64,000 nt of DNA from Erinaceus europaeus (GCF_950295315.1 NC_080181.1:32752441-32816440); one strand, 5' to 3'; positions 54,285-64,000 are shown, counted from the first letter of the stretch. A program made the numbers and translations. The notes: generated by a model from the sequence alone, not told the origin.

Positions 54285-54645
54285 GCAGGAGGTGGTACAG
54301 TGGATGAAGCAGTGGACTCTCAAATAGGAGGTCCAGAGTTGTATCTCCAGTATGGTTTGTCCTCTGTCTTCTCTCTCTCTCTCTCTCTCAATGATTTTAT
54401 TTATTTGTTTATTTGCTATTGGATAGAAACGCTGAGGGGTGGAAAGAGAGGGAGAAAGACAGAGATACACCTGCAGTGCTGCTTCACCACTCATGAAACT
54501 TTGCCACTCATGGGGACCAGGGGCTTGAACCTGTGTCCTTGCACACTGTAAAGTGTGTGCTTAACTAGGTGCACCACTTCCTGGCCCCTTCTCCTATCTT
54601 TCTCTAACTAGCAAAATAAATCTATCTTTGAAAGAGATAGAAAAA
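54285..54645 (+). mobile_element. SINE type B split by a type A' SINE
   Basis: AGGAGGTGGTACAGTGGATGAAGC, TGGACTCTCAAATAGGAGG and CCAGAGTTGTATCTCCAG, then a CT run to 54391, resume at 54591 with CTCCTATCTTTCTC and CAAAATAAATCTATC. Confidence 0.75.
54392..54590 (-). mobile_element. SINE type A' nested in type B
   Basis: TTGGATAGAAACGCTGAGGGG, ACACCTGCAGTGCTGCTTCACC, GGGGCTTGAACCTGTGTCC and CTAGGTGCACCACTTCCTGG define the copy. Confidence 0.85.
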
Positions 54646-54649
54646 AACG

Positions 54650-55150
54650 AACTATTCATAGTGTGAAGTAAGACATTAGAGGTGCCATTGAAGACAACTA
54701 TAACACCTTAAGATATAACAGGTGCTTTCTGCAATGAAAAATAGAGAATATGACTGTGATTTAAAATATTGAACAAACAAATATTATTACATCTTAGAAG
54801 AAAAGAAGAAACAAATTCTCAATAACAGAAATTATAGGGGTCACAGAAATTAGATGGATCGCAGAAATTACATAGATCACATTATCTGACCGCACTATAA
54901 TAAAAGAAAAATAAGAAAAGAAATTTAAACAAATGAATAAACACTTACTGAGTTGGACATTTAAAATCATACCTAAATAAACACAGAATCAAAGGTAAAT
55001 TAAACTAAAAGTCAGGATTTGGGAGACAAAATAAAAGCTTAAGGATAAAATTAATCAGAATTGTGAAGTATAGGAAATAAATATTTTACAGTTAGAAAAG
55101 TTAACATTAACTCTGCAAAGTTATTTTAAAAATACTAAAGAAAATAGATA
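54650..55150 (+). mobile_element. Old L1/HAL1-like endonuclease-region relic
   Basis: ATTATCTGACCGCACTATAATAAAAG followed by an A-rich stretch resembles the SDHSG region of L1 ORF2. It also contains short CACAGAAATTA repeats near 54.84 kb. Everything is diverged beyond any open frame. Confidence 0.4.
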
Positions 55151-55164
55151 CTGTAAGAATAATA

Positions 55165-55320
55165 CATAACAGAGTGGGGGTACAGATCATAATGGTTATG
55201 CAAAGAGACTCTCATGTCTGAGGCTCAGTGTCCCAGGTTCAATCCCCCACACCACCATAAGCCAGAGTTGAGCAGTGCTCTGGCTAAACATAAATAAATA
55301 AATAAATAAATTTTAAAAAT
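55165..55320 (+). mobile_element. SINE type C
   Basis: GGGGGTACAGATCATAATGGTTATG, AGACTCTCATGTCTGAGGC, GGTTCAATCCCCCACACCACC and CCAGAGTTGAGCAGTGCTCTGG are followed by (AAAT)n. This is the best-preserved type C copy in the window. Confidence 0.85.
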
Positions 55321-55496
55321 ATATAAGTAAAAACAAAATCTGAAAAAATAGATCACAAATGATTGCAGGGTGGGGGGGTGCTTTAACCATAAGAAAATAC
55401 CCTGTGTAATTCTACTTCTGTAAATTTGAAAATTCAGTTGAAATACGCTATCCATCAAAAAGCAAGAAGGTATCACAATTCCTTTAAAAATAGATG

Positions 55497-55740
55497 TGTT
55501 GCCGATTTCTCTGGTTTTTGTGATCTGTGTACCCAAGAATAGTTTTACTGGACACCATGGTCAACAAAGGGAGAGAGGGAGCAGGGAGGTTTTAAAGGGC
55601 AAGTTTATTAGAAGCAGAGTAACCATTCAGGGAAAGAGGAGATAAAAGGAGAAGATGAAGAGAGGCTCCAGCAAGGAAAAGGGAGGAGGGGGTCCTCTAG
55701 TGAGATCCCCATACTGGGCAAAGCCTAGGGCCTTTATGAG
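55497..55740 (-). mobile_element. Possible LTR fragment (endogenous retrovirus relic)
   Basis: Read on the minus strand, a polyadenylation signal (complement TTTATT at 55614-55619) lies about 117 bases before a CAACA end at 55497. Upstream is a purine/pyrimidine-biased stretch, as in an R-U5 region. The other end is lost in a CT-rich duplication at 55.72-55.83 kb. There are no viral genes nearby. Confidence 0.35.
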
Positions 55741-55746
55741 GTGCTC

Positions 55747-55784
<38 letters not shown>

Positions 55785-55832
55785 CAAAGCCTAGGGTCTT
55801 TATGAGGTGCTCCATTCTCTCTCTCTCTCTTA
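55717..55832. repeat. Tandem duplication with (CT)n
   Basis: GGCAAAGCCTAGGGCCTTTATG and GGCAAAGCCTAGGGTCTTTATG head two units, each ending in GAGGTGCTCCATT and a CT run. Confidence 0.9.
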
Positions 55833-55837
55833 AATTA

Positions 55838-56352
55838 ATTATTTAATATTGATTTATAAAATTACATGTCAACAGGGATACAATTCCATACAATTCCTAC
55901 CACCAGAGTTCTGGATCCTCAGTCCCTCCACTGCAACCCTCAGAAGTTCTCCCAAGATTGCAGACATGGGTTAACCATCATCTCTACAAATGTCTAGTCT
56001 ACATTTGAATATAATTGTCCCTCTTTTTATTCCAGGTGCTGTCCTCTCTTCCCCTCCAAGCCACACTTAACTCTATTACTAGATCCAAATGCCCTTCCCT
56101 TTTTCCTCCCCACTCTGGGTCCTGATGGAGCTGGAGTTCAGAGCTCTTTTATCCTCTTCCTCTTATCATTTCTCCCCTACTAGGAGTATGAATCAAAATT
56201 GTTTTCGGGGTGCAGAAGGCAGGAGTTCTGGCTTCTGTAATTGTGTCTCCACTGGATGTGGGCTTTGGGGGTTGATCCATACCCCCAGCCTGTTTCTATC
56301 TTTCCCTAGTGGGGTAGAGCTCTGGAGAGGCAAGGTTCTAGAACACATTAAT
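55838..56352 (-). mobile_element. L1 3'-UTR fragment, older longer variant
   Basis: The plus strand reads ACATGTCAACAGGGATACAATTCC, CTCCCAAGATTGCAGACATGGG, GGAGTATGAATCAAAATTG, TTCTGGCTTCTGTAATTG and AGGTTCTAGAACACATTAATC. It is complementary to the copy at 1855-2440, including its extra internal block. Confidence 0.8.
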
Positions 56353-56879
56353 CTCCATTACTTCTTCAGTCTAGGTGGAGACTTTATGGGTTCTGTGTAT
56401 ATGCACAAAGCCAGCTCTTGATATGGTTGCTCTTATGGTTTCATGGAAAGCTTGTCCTCTTCGCAACTGGGTGTGCGACAAAATTTGCAGCTTTGTGAGT
56501 GTTATCTGCTTGACTCATTGGTACATCATGAGTATGATGTCTTTTGCCCACAGGGGAAGCAAAATGTTCTTGGTCATCTTCTTGAGGCTTTTCTTCCTGC
56601 CTGTCCTCACTGTCTCTTTCTATCTTGAGAGAAAACATTGGAATACACCAGTAACCATAGGGCAGAAAAATCAGTGTTATCAAAAAGGATTTTGAGACTT
56701 TGAAATCAAGTTGTTTTTAACAATAAATTATGTAGATTTTCTTAGAGGCAGGATCTCTATAAAAATATCTATGAATAACACATACACACACATTTTGCTT
56801 CCCTACACTATGTGTAGAGCAAGATAAATTTCTTGCTTTCCAATTTATTTCACAAACATATCATAACAAGGGCAGAAAG
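56353..56879. other. Unique DNA with overlapping antisense ORFs, not called as a gene
   Basis: Frames of 106 (plus, 56375-56695) and 80 codons (minus, 56441-56683) overlap. The minus frame is polar and acidic (EDRQEEKPQEDDQEH), but I recognise neither. A retropseudogene is possible, and I see no poly-A support. Confidence 0.3.
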
Positions 56880-57175
56880 ATAGCTCTCCTAGGAGTGGGG
56901 GGGGGGCTGGGAGCAGGGGGTCCCTGTTTTGCCTTGCATATAACGCAAGCCTGAGTTTCAGACACCCAGGGCATGGGGTGGGGGGGAACTTTGATGTTTT
57001 CTCTCACTCATTCTCTCTTTCTCCCTCTCCCTCAATATCTATCTATCTACCCATTTATCTATCATCTATTTATCTTTACCTCTGTCTCTCTCTTTCTATC
57101 TCTCTCTCTCTTTGAAAAAAAAAAAAGTTGGCCCAGAGCAATTAAGTCTAGGTGATAGCATCAAATACCAGAATA
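56880..57175 (+). mobile_element. SINE type D, CT-expanded
   Basis: GGGCAGAAAGATAGCTCTCC, TTGCATATAACGCAAGCCTGAG, a long CT/CTAT run and GTTGGCCCAGAGCAATTAAG occur in order. Two G-runs (about 56.9 and 56.98 kb) interrupt the head. Confidence 0.55.
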
Positions 57176-57223
57176 AAGTTCCCACCAGTGATAAAAACTG
57201 ATAAATCACAGAGATCTATACAT

Positions 57224-57485
57224 GAAAACTTTCATTCAGGGTCTGAGTGGTGGTGCACCTGGTTGAGTACACATATTACAATGTGCAGAGATCGGGGTTC
57301 GAGCCCCCAGTCTCCAACTGCAGGGGGAAAGCTTTGCAAGTGGTGAAGCAGGTCTACAAGTGTCTTTCTGTCTCTCTCCCTCTCTATTGCCCTCTTGATT
57401 TTGCCTGTCTCTATACAAAAAATAAAGATAATAACAAAAAATAAATAAACATACACATTTTTTTTAAAAAAAGAAAACTTTCATT
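57224..57485 (+). mobile_element. SINE type A' with 13-bp target duplication
   Basis: GAAAACTTTCATT is perfect at 57224-57236 and 57473-57485. The body has GTGGTGGTGCACCTGGTTGAG, GGGGTTCGAGCCCCCAG (intact B-box) and GGGGAAAGCTTTGCAAGTGG, then a CT-rich run and an AATAAATAAA tail. It is the reference copy for type A' here. Confidence 0.93.
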
Positions 57486-57500
57486 TAAACATTAATGTGT

Positions 57501-57803
57501 AAAAATTCAGTGTTACGGGAGTCGGGCTGTAGCGCAGCGGGTTAAGCGCAGGTGGCACAAAGCACAAGGACCCCTGTAAGGATCCCAGTTCGAACCCCGG
57601 CTCCCCACCTGCAGGGGAGTCGCTTCACAGGCGGTGAAGCAGGTCTGCAGGTGTCTATCTTTCTCTCCTCCTCTCTGTCTTCCCCTCCTCTCTCCATTTC
57701 TCTCTGTCCTATCCAACAATGACAACAATAATAATAACTACAACAATAAAACAACAAGGGCAACAAAAGGGAATAAATAAATTTTAAAAAAATTCAGTGT
57801 TAC
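57501..57803 (+). mobile_element. SINE type A, best-preserved copy, 16-bp target duplication
   Basis: AAAAATTCAGTGTTAC is perfect at 57501-57516 and 57788-57803. The body (57517-57787) begins GGGAGTCGGGCTGTAGCG. The A-box TAGCGCAGCGG lies at 57530-57540 and the B-box AGTTCGAACCC at 57588-57598. The tail contains CAACAAGGGCAAC and AATAAATAAA, so AATAAA signals are present. Many CpGs are kept, suggesting youth. Confidence 0.95.
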
Positions 57804-57904
57804 ACTTTTAATAGTTACTCACCCCAATTATTTATGTGAATTAATATTGAGAAAACTGTCAGCTCAACTGGCAAAAATGCAAAGTGCAAGACAACTTCTC
57901 AATT

Positions 57905-57909
<5 letters not shown>

Positions 57910-57943
<34 letters not shown>
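57910..57943. repeat. (GT)n microsatellite
   Basis: About 17 GT units lie just before the type C SINE. Confidence 0.95.
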
Positions 57944-57945
<2 letters not shown>

Positions 57946-57949
57946 TATG

Positions 57950-58068
57950 TTTTTTCACCAGAGCACTGCTCAGCTCTTATTGATGGTTGTGTAAAGTATT
58001 GAACTTGGGGCTTCTGTGCCTTAGGTATGAAAGTCTTTGAATAACCATTATGCTATTTGCCCCACTCT
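57950..58068 (-). mobile_element. SINE type C
   Basis: CACCAGAGCACTGCTCAGCTC, GTATTGAACTTGGGGCTTC and AACCATTATGCTATTTGCCCC are the complement of type C. Confidence 0.8.
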
Positions 58069-58084
58069 CAATACTTCCTTGAAA

Positions 58085-58520
58085 AACTGAAATACAAAGC
58101 TATTTCTTTAACATAATAAAAGATCTCTATCAGAAACCAATAGCCACCACCATACTTAGAGTAAATAAGGAACCAGACCAGTCATTATTCAGCATAGAAA
58201 GAGCCAGCAACAATAGAAACATTGTGGAGTGAGAAAAAAAAAATGAAAGAAAAAAAAGTAACTTAAACAATCAATATGTAAAGCTGTAGTGACAAAAAAA
58301 GGAAATAGAATTAAAATTCCTGGACAAGAAGACTGAATAATGCACAGATAGTAAATCTTTCTAATGAATGTCTGTTATATGATGAAGTTCTAGTACAAAT
58401 CCCAATATGATTTCTCTCCTTTTTGATGACGACAAAGTACTTTCAAAGTTAAAGTAGCATGAAGACTTAGAATAACCAAATGCATTTTATAATAGGAATG
58501 ATAAAAAATACTTGCTTTCC
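58085..58520 (+). mobile_element. Old L1/HAL1-like RT-region relic
   Basis: CATAATAAAAGATCTCTATCAG and CCAATAGCCACCACCATACTTAG resemble the L1 ORF2 stretch that in the intact copy reads '[13 protein letters not shown]'. It is then diverged A-rich sequence. No frame survives. Confidence 0.5.
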
Positions 58521-58699
58521 ATACATGACACATGTTTTATAAAATAACAATGATTAAATCAGGTGCAACTGGCACAATAATGAACAGGAAGAGATGAAAA
58601 TGGCTTAGAATTAAACTCTAGTACGTGTAACAATGTACAAGCTAATGAGAGTAATGTAGTGAATAAAGAAAGGAGTGGCAATGTAGGAAAAGATCGAAA
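58521..58699. other. Unique DNA
   Basis: No feature is seen. Confidence 0.4.
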
Positions 58700-58880
58700 G
58701 TGTATTAATTTTTTTCCAGAGCTGGGGTCTTGCCTGTGCATGATTTCACTGCTGCAAGGTGGCCTTTTCATTCAGACACAGAGAGTGAAAGAAGAGATAC
58801 TGCCTCCCCTGTGGTGCTGTGACTCTGAGCTGGGCCACTCACAGGCCAGGGCACTTCATGAGCTTTCTGCTTGGCCTAGG
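58700..58880 (-). mobile_element. Diverged tRNA-derived SINE
   Basis: CCAGAGCTGGGGTCTTGCCTG, AGTGAAAGAAGAGATACTGCC and ACTCTGAGCTGGGCCACTC have the order of a minus-strand SINE, but the type is unclear. Confidence 0.4.
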
Positions 58881-59277
58881 TGTTAGAAACAGTAAACAAG
58901 TGAGTGAGGAAGGATTCTCACTGAAGAGCAGGTGAGCAGTTCTAAACATGAAGGAGTGAGTAATGTCCCACCCTAGCAACTGCTAAAACTAAAGTGAGAG
59001 CAAACTTGGTGCCTCAGTGGAAACACCATGGTACCAGAAGTTCTTTCCAATGGTGTAAGTTAGGCAGGACAGTAGTAGGAACAGGGCAAAAGGTTCAGAG
59101 ATCAGAAAAGATGTTATTCACATGAAATAGACAAGTTTCTGGAAGTAGAGGGAAGAGTGACGTGATTTACATATACACCCAATTTATTGGAAGGTTAATG
59201 GTTCATAGTACAGTTGTCCAATTTCTCATCTTACTGTCATAAATGTCTGCAGGGAAATCTCTTCCCCAACCTAGGTC
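58881..59277. other. Unique DNA, no gene seen
   Basis: No repeat or coding signal is recognised. Confidence 0.4.
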
Positions 59278-59733
59278 CTTTTCTGTTGTTTTCGATGGGT
59301 TATGTTGTTTTCGCCGGGCTGGCTTCACGGGCAGGTAACAGACGACCAGGGACTCATGGCTGGGTTGTACGCAGTATCTCTTTATTCATGCAAGACGCAG
59401 CACAATCTAAGACGAGCTAAGCTAAACTCAAGGTACAGTACTCTAAAACTCACAATGCTGTCTTTATATATACTTGCCAAGTAAGGTGGAAACAGGATGT
59501 GACATAGAGAGGGTGGAGAGAAAAGTGACTGGTGAAAATCAGGGTGTGACAAGGAGGGGGCAGAGCAGGCGAGAATCCTATCACTGAACCACCAATGCCC
59601 TGGAGGGAGGGTGGAACTTGTTAACAGTGGTTATGTAAATAGAATGAAGTGGTTATGTAAATAGAATAGTGTTAAGCAGGGGGGATTTACACCAAATGAA
59701 ACAGAAGGGGTCTCATGCATACCAACACTTTTC
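59278..59733 (-). mobile_element. Solo LTR of an endogenous retrovirus, 6-bp target duplication
   Basis: CTTTTC occurs exactly at 59278-59283 and 59728-59733. The 444-bp element between them has TG…CA ends with TGTTG/CAACA inverted termini. On the minus strand a TATA-like box (complement at about 59464-59471) precedes an AATAAA signal (complement TTTATT at 59381-59386), giving a U3-R-U5 order. A 6-bp duplication is usual for class II (beta-like) elements. No viral gene is present, so it fits loss of the provirus by LTR recombination. Confidence 0.82.
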
Positions 59734-59851
59734 TACTATCATACAGCAGGACTGCAGAGGCCCTCCATCCTATCCATCCCTTTCTATCCTTCCCTCAGAG
59801 TCCTTGGCTTTGGTATAATACAACACTCCTAGTCCAAGTTTCTTTCTTCTT

Positions 59852-60225
59852 CTTTTTTTTTCCTCCAGGGTTATGGCTGGCCTGTACTATGAATCCACCA
59901 CTTTCAGTGGCCTCTTTTTCTTTTCCATTCCATGGGACTGAGAGAGATGTGGAGACAGAGAGGGAGAGAGAAAGATACTTGCAGACCTGCTTCACTGTTC
60001 GGCATAAGGACTCCAGTGTGAGCCCCTGCCTCCCCACCTGCAGGGGAGTCACTTCACAGGCTATGAAGCAGGTCTGTAGGGGTCTATCTTTCTCTCCCCA
60101 TCTCTGTCTTCCCCTACTCTCTCCATTTCTCTCTGTCCTATCCAACAATGACGACATCAATAACTATGACAACAATAAAAAACAACAAGGGCAACAAAAG
60201 GGAAAATAAATAAATATAAAAATTT
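59852..60225. mobile_element. Head-to-head pair of 5'-truncated SINEs
   Basis: A minus copy with long-form tail (TCCTCCAGGGTTATGGCTGG through CTTGCAGACCTGCTTCAC, to about 60000) meets a plus copy at about 60001 (TTCGGCATAAGGACTCCAG through the CAACAAGGGCAACAAAAGGG tail). Both lack their 5' tRNA-like heads, in part or wholly. A transcript across them could fold on itself. Confidence 0.75.
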
Positions 60226-60234
60226 TTAAAGTTA

Positions 60235-60508
60235 TTTATTTATTAATTTATATTGCCACAGACTTATTGCTAGGTCTTTGTATATTCATGATAAGTCCAC
60301 CCCACTTGTGGTCCTTTTTTCCTTTTCTTTCTTCTGTCCATACAGAAAGAAAGTGGGGGATGGGAGGATGTGAAGTGGAGAGAAAGAGACACCCCAGTAC
60401 TTTTAAACCGTGACTGAATCTTCTCCTGGACTGGGGCCATGAACTAAGTTCATGCATATTGCAACCTGTGTACTCAACTCGGTGGGTGTGCCACCACCTG
60501 GATCAAAT
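60235..60508 (-). mobile_element. Diverged SINE
   Basis: ATTTATATTGCCACAGACTTATTGC, a CT/GA-rich part, GAGACACCCCAGTACTTTTAAAC and GTGGGTGTGCCACCACCTGG indicate a minus-strand copy. Confidence 0.55.
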
Positions 60509-60614
60509 TTGAATCTAATACTCCAGTGCCAGGGCTAGAAGTGACCCAGTAATTTCTGAAAGCAGCTGGGGGAGGTGGGAGAACCCCTCTACAAGTTAAC
60601 CTTGTTCATCTCCA

Positions 60615-61060
60615 TATAGGTCTTAAAAGGTGTTTGGGTCTATATGTTAATTCTTTTTTTCAGCCACCAGAATCCAGATGCTAACATGATGCCAACTGGA
60701 CTTAAATGGCCAGACGACCCCACCAATGTGTCCTGGAGCCCTGCTTCCCCAGAACCCTGCCATACTAGGGAAAGAGAGAAACAGGCTGGGAGTATAGATC
60801 AACCTGCCAACACCCATGTTCAGCGGGGAAGCAATTACAGAAGCCAAGACCTTCCACCTTCTGTACCCCATAATGATCCTGGGTCCATACTTCCAGAGGG
60901 ATGAAGAATAGGAAAGCTATCAGGGGAAAGAATGGAATATGGAGTTCTGCTGGTGGGAATTGTGTGGCATTGTACCCCTCTTATCCTGTGACTTTTGTCA
61001 ATGTTTCCTTTTTACAAATGAAAATTTTAAAAAAGGGGGGAAAAAGGAAAAAAAAGGCAA
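60615..61060 (+). mobile_element. L1 3'-UTR fragment
   Basis: GTGTTTGGGTCTATATGTTAATTC, CCACCAATGTGTCCTGGAGC, AGCGGGGAAGCAATTACAGAAG and GCTGGTGGGAATTGTGTGGC are followed by an A-rich end. This is one of the longest separate copies and closest to the intact L1 in the AGCGGGGAAGC word. Confidence 0.88.
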
Positions 61061-62909
61061 TCTTCTCAAAATTAAAAACAAAAGTTTCTAATGAAAGAAA
61101 TCTGTCTCCTTCTGTTGATAAAGTATGAAATGACGATCAAAAAGACCCAGTGAAGGGACAGCTAGCTCTTGCTGTGACACTGATTTATTTTTTGAACACA
61201 CCTAAGACCAGTGTCTATTTCTAAGAGCTGAATGAATGAATCATATATTCTTTATGGAAAGTGGGAGGAAGGGGTTAAACTCATGAAACCAATTTGGCAA
61301 TATCTCTGGTTAGTGCAAAAATTGCTCAAGTGAAAGAGTATAGAGTTGTTAATTGCAAAATTTATTTTAATGACTTTTTCAATTACATGAGTCCTTTATT
61401 TATACAATCATTAAGGGTCCAATGGGTCACTTAAAATTTTCAGTTATATTTTATTGTGTTTTATGGCAGAGATTATATGTTTTAGTAAGATTTATGAATC
61501 TGGGTTTTAAGGGTTGATCTTTTTTGAATGTCAAGGATTTTATGAATGTTGATATTCTAGAAGATACTTAACTCTTCTTTCAAACTTCACCTGATGGGAC
61601 TATTCCTCAAAGTAACCATTTATCAGTATTTGTCGCAAGAAAAGAAGAGGTCTCCAAGAAGAAAACAGGGAAGTTACTTCCATCTTCATGTTACTTTCCC
61701 GCATTCTCTCATTTCTCCTGGGGAGAGTTTATTTGTGTCAGAAGGAGGGAGTAATTGAGGAACATAGAGTCTTGCTTCAGCTTCCATTTGTGGAATTGCA
61801 ACAGATAAATAACACCTTCATTCATTATTAATAGACTTTCTGGAGATTAAAAAAAAAGTGAATTTTACTTTCCAATGAATAATTCCACTGGCAATTATTT
61901 GCAGTTTAAATAAAAGTAATGGCATTTTATGTGGACAATACAAACAGTGGATAATTAAAATAAAGCAACTGATTTCCATAAATAATGAAGATGGGAAATT
62001 ATCTCTGACTTCATTTGCAAAGCTCAATTTCCAATTCATCCCCTGTGAAGAGGATTAACTACTTCCACTCTCTCCCACCCTCCCTATGGAGCCAGCAGAG
62101 ACATCATGCATATTGCATAGTTTGGTTTCCACAAGGTATAAAAGGCAACTAATTTCAGCTGCTCACATTTGAAAACAAAGTACCAAGTCTGAACAGCTCT
62201 TTCTCAAAATTAATAATAATAATAATAATAAATAATTAAGTGCTAGAAAGGTTTTCTTTCCCATATTTCTATGTGCAACCAACTACAAACACATACACAA
62301 AGTGCAGCCCTGCAAGCCTAACTGAGGATGAAGGGTAAATTTTAGAACCAGCAATGAATTATTCATTTCTTAAAACTGAAAAAAAATCTATTGACAAGTC
62401 TATTGCAATAACAACAAAATGATTCATTTCTTATATTGTGGCTATCAATAAATGAAGTAATAAAGGCCTAGGAACAGCTAGTGATGTGAGATGAATATTA
62501 ATAAAAGTCTTGAAACTTTTGTTTCATTCATTTCTGACTTGGCACAAAGGCAGATGGAACATTCATTGTAAAGCAGTGAGTGAGGAACCATGTGGCTATG
62601 TTGTGTCCTTTACCCTCTTAATGCGAAAGCTTTTCTTTTCCTAGATTTCCCTTACTCTTAATGAAATCTGAGCATCTTTGAAGTCAGAATCTTCTCACTG
62701 AGTTGAGACAGTTGTGAGTTTCACTCTAGTCACCTTTCCCTGGAAGATGAGGCTTCTTAGGGTCTTGGGGTTTGTGGTTGACCAAACTCCCAAATGTGAT
62801 CTCACAATCCATTGTCTCATAGTAAGATTCCTACACTCTCATGTGTGAGGACTACTGGGAGAGACTATAACAACTAGCAAGGAATATCTGTGAAAATGAA
62901 AGGGAAAAT
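61061..62909. other. Long repeat-free stretch, possible conserved non-coding DNA
   Basis: For about 1.8 kb I recognise no transposon except a short (AAT)n near 62.21 kb. Bases 61840-62040 and 62080-62200 are rich in ATTA/TAAT and octamer-like words (ATGCATATTGCAT), which is the kind of text seen in developmental enhancers. There is no coding signal. Conservation cannot be tested here. Confidence 0.35.
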
Positions 62910-63065
62910 AAGAGAAACACAGGTTTATATCCCAGTGCCACAACTTACTGTGTGACCTTGAGTGAGTTATGAAAATTGTCAAGTTTCATCAGGTGTAAAG
63001 TGAAGATAATAACAGAACTAACATCATATAGCTCTTTGGATGAGTAAGTATAATACTTTACAAGG
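62910..63065 (+). mobile_element. MIR relic
   Basis: GTGCCACAACTTACTGTGTGACC, TTGAGTGAGTTATGAAAATTG and CATCAGGTGTAAAGTGAAGATAATAAC are the classical MIR order ('actgtgtgaccttgggcaagt … ctgtaaaatggggataata'). Confidence 0.8.
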
Positions 63066-63184
63066 AAACCCTTGCATGACTAAATAGTCCTAGAGTTTTC
63101 CTGTTAATACACCCTGCAGTGTGTTGGAATGCTTTTCTATTTTAGTCTATGTATATATACCTACTCAAAGATTCATTTAAAAAT

Positions 63185-63244
63185 AAAAAGAGATTTATTG
63201 ATTTTCATAAGGAAGAGAAGGAGGGAGTGAGGGAGAGAGGGAAG

Positions 63245-63280
<36 letters not shown>

Positions 63281-63402
63281 CCAGAATATGGTTTAGATTT
63301 GGCATAAGGTGATACTAGAGGTTGAGTCCAGGACCTGTAAGGCTTTAGGCATGCAAATTTGATGTTATTTTTCCCACATTATGCTGCCACTTTATTATCC
63401 CC
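63185..63402 (-). mobile_element. SINE type B
   Basis: A GA-rich run (63241-63279) is followed by GGCCAGAATATGGTTTAG, GATACTAGAGGTTGAGTCCAGGACC and CCCACATTATGCTGCC, the complement of type B. Confidence 0.6.
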
Positions 63403-64000
63403 CCAAGCCAGACTTCATTTTTTATTATCTAAATCTGATCAAGAGTTTTGCATACCAATCTAAATCCACAGAGTATAAACTTCTCTAATTAGATGATATT
63501 ATGATCTAGGCATATTTACCTGACAGTAAATCAACAAGTATTTACTGCTAATTGATGAAGCTGAGAATTGCCCAGAGTTCAGATCATCCTGTGTTATGTC
63601 TCCGTCAACTGTCATAAAATAGATGTACAGAACGATCACCCTCTCTACCATCTGCCCTAGATAGAAGCCTTAACCAGTAATGTCTTTAGGAATATGATGA
63701 GATGAAGACTAAGGCAACTTCCTCTATCCATTCTCCAGACAGTTTCTTTTTGTTCCAGAAAGGGACTTGAGAGTTATTCAGTGTCCAGTGAAAATGACTC
63801 AATAGCACCTGCTCTTAGGGCACTAGGGACCCATCTATGGAGAAACCCCATGTCTAATAAATATTTTCTTCACAGACCATTTACAACCACACCAACTGCC
63901 CTCTCCCTTTTTCCAACAATTAAACTAACCAGAAACAGACCACTTAGCAATTGCTAAATATACCATGAACTTCAATAGCTCTATGCTCAGCTGTTCAATT
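63403..64000. other. Unique DNA to the window end, no gene seen
   Basis: No repeat, RNA gene or coding exon is recognised in the last 0.6 kb. Confidence 0.4.

Noticed and set aside
56375..56695. Antisense ORF pair that could be a retropseudogene
   Set aside because: Neither translation is recognisable and no retrocopy hallmarks are seen. Left as unique sequence.
57530..57600. tRNA gene (A- and B-boxes present)
   Set aside because: No cloverleaf or anticodon arm can be drawn. The boxes belong to a SINE with its own target duplication.

Overview
This window looks like a gene-poor stretch of a mammalian nuclear genome. The best guess for the source is a hedgehog (Erinaceus or a close relative). 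That guess rests on dozens of tRNA-derived SINEs whose consensus (a GGGAGTCGGGC start, a CACCTGCAGGGGAGTCGC core, a CT-rich segment and an ACAACAAGGGCAAC/AATAAATAAA tail) resembles hedgehog SINEs I recall. No repeat library could be searched. I see no confident host protein-coding exon, no functional tRNA or rRNA gene, and nothing prokaryotic. Most open reading frames are chance ORFs or lie in retrotransposons.

SINE labels used below. Type A is the GGGAGTCGGGC / TCGCTTCACAAGTGGTGAAGCAGG element; 'A long' adds a tail ending in AATAACCCTGGAGG. Type A' is the related GGTGGTGCACCTGGTTGAG / GGGAAAGCTT element. Type B starts like GGTGGTACAGTGGATGAAGC. Type C carries CCCCCACACCACCATAAGCC. Type D starts like ATAGCTCACTTGGATAGTGC. 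All look tRNA-derived with Pol III boxes.

Layout. 1-27.4 kb: AT-rich unique DNA with SINEs, old L1 pieces, ancient MIR/L2/MaLR relics, microsatellites, a 5S rRNA pseudogene (14.88 kb) and several 3' L1 fragments that share one 3' UTR type. 27.4-35.0 kb: a full-length L1 of about 7.5 kb with a perfect 14-bp target-site duplication. Its ORF1 (304 aa) and ORF2 (about 1274 aa) are both open, its 5' UTR contains two divergent promoter-like units, its 3' UTR has a G-rich tract, and it ends in a long poly-A. 35.0-41.4 kb: unique DNA and repeats, including a GC-rich fragment (38.86-39.17 kb) encoding the C-terminal Cys/His domain of a non-LTR retrotransposon that is not L1. 41.4-47.8 kb: a three-layer nest. 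A SINE was split by an old 5'-truncated L1 with an ancestral-type 3' UTR, and that L1 was split by a younger internally deleted L1. 47.8-64 kb: more SINEs, including inverted and nested ones, a solo LTR with a 6-bp duplication (59.28-59.73 kb), L1 relics, and a quiet unique right end (61-63 kb) that may hold conserved non-coding sequence.

The elements are linked functionally. The intact L1 encodes the RNA-binding protein and the endonuclease/reverse transcriptase that are generally held to mobilise SINEs in trans. The SINE copies with clean target duplications (8.9, 26.6, 39.2, 40.4, 49.8, 51.3, 53.1, 57.2 and 57.5 kb) fit that machinery. The most unusual points are the monomer-like L1 promoter, two unusually long (about 165 and 200 bp) target duplications around L1-type insertions, the exchange of L1 3' UTR between subfamilies, and the non-L1 retrotransposon fragment.
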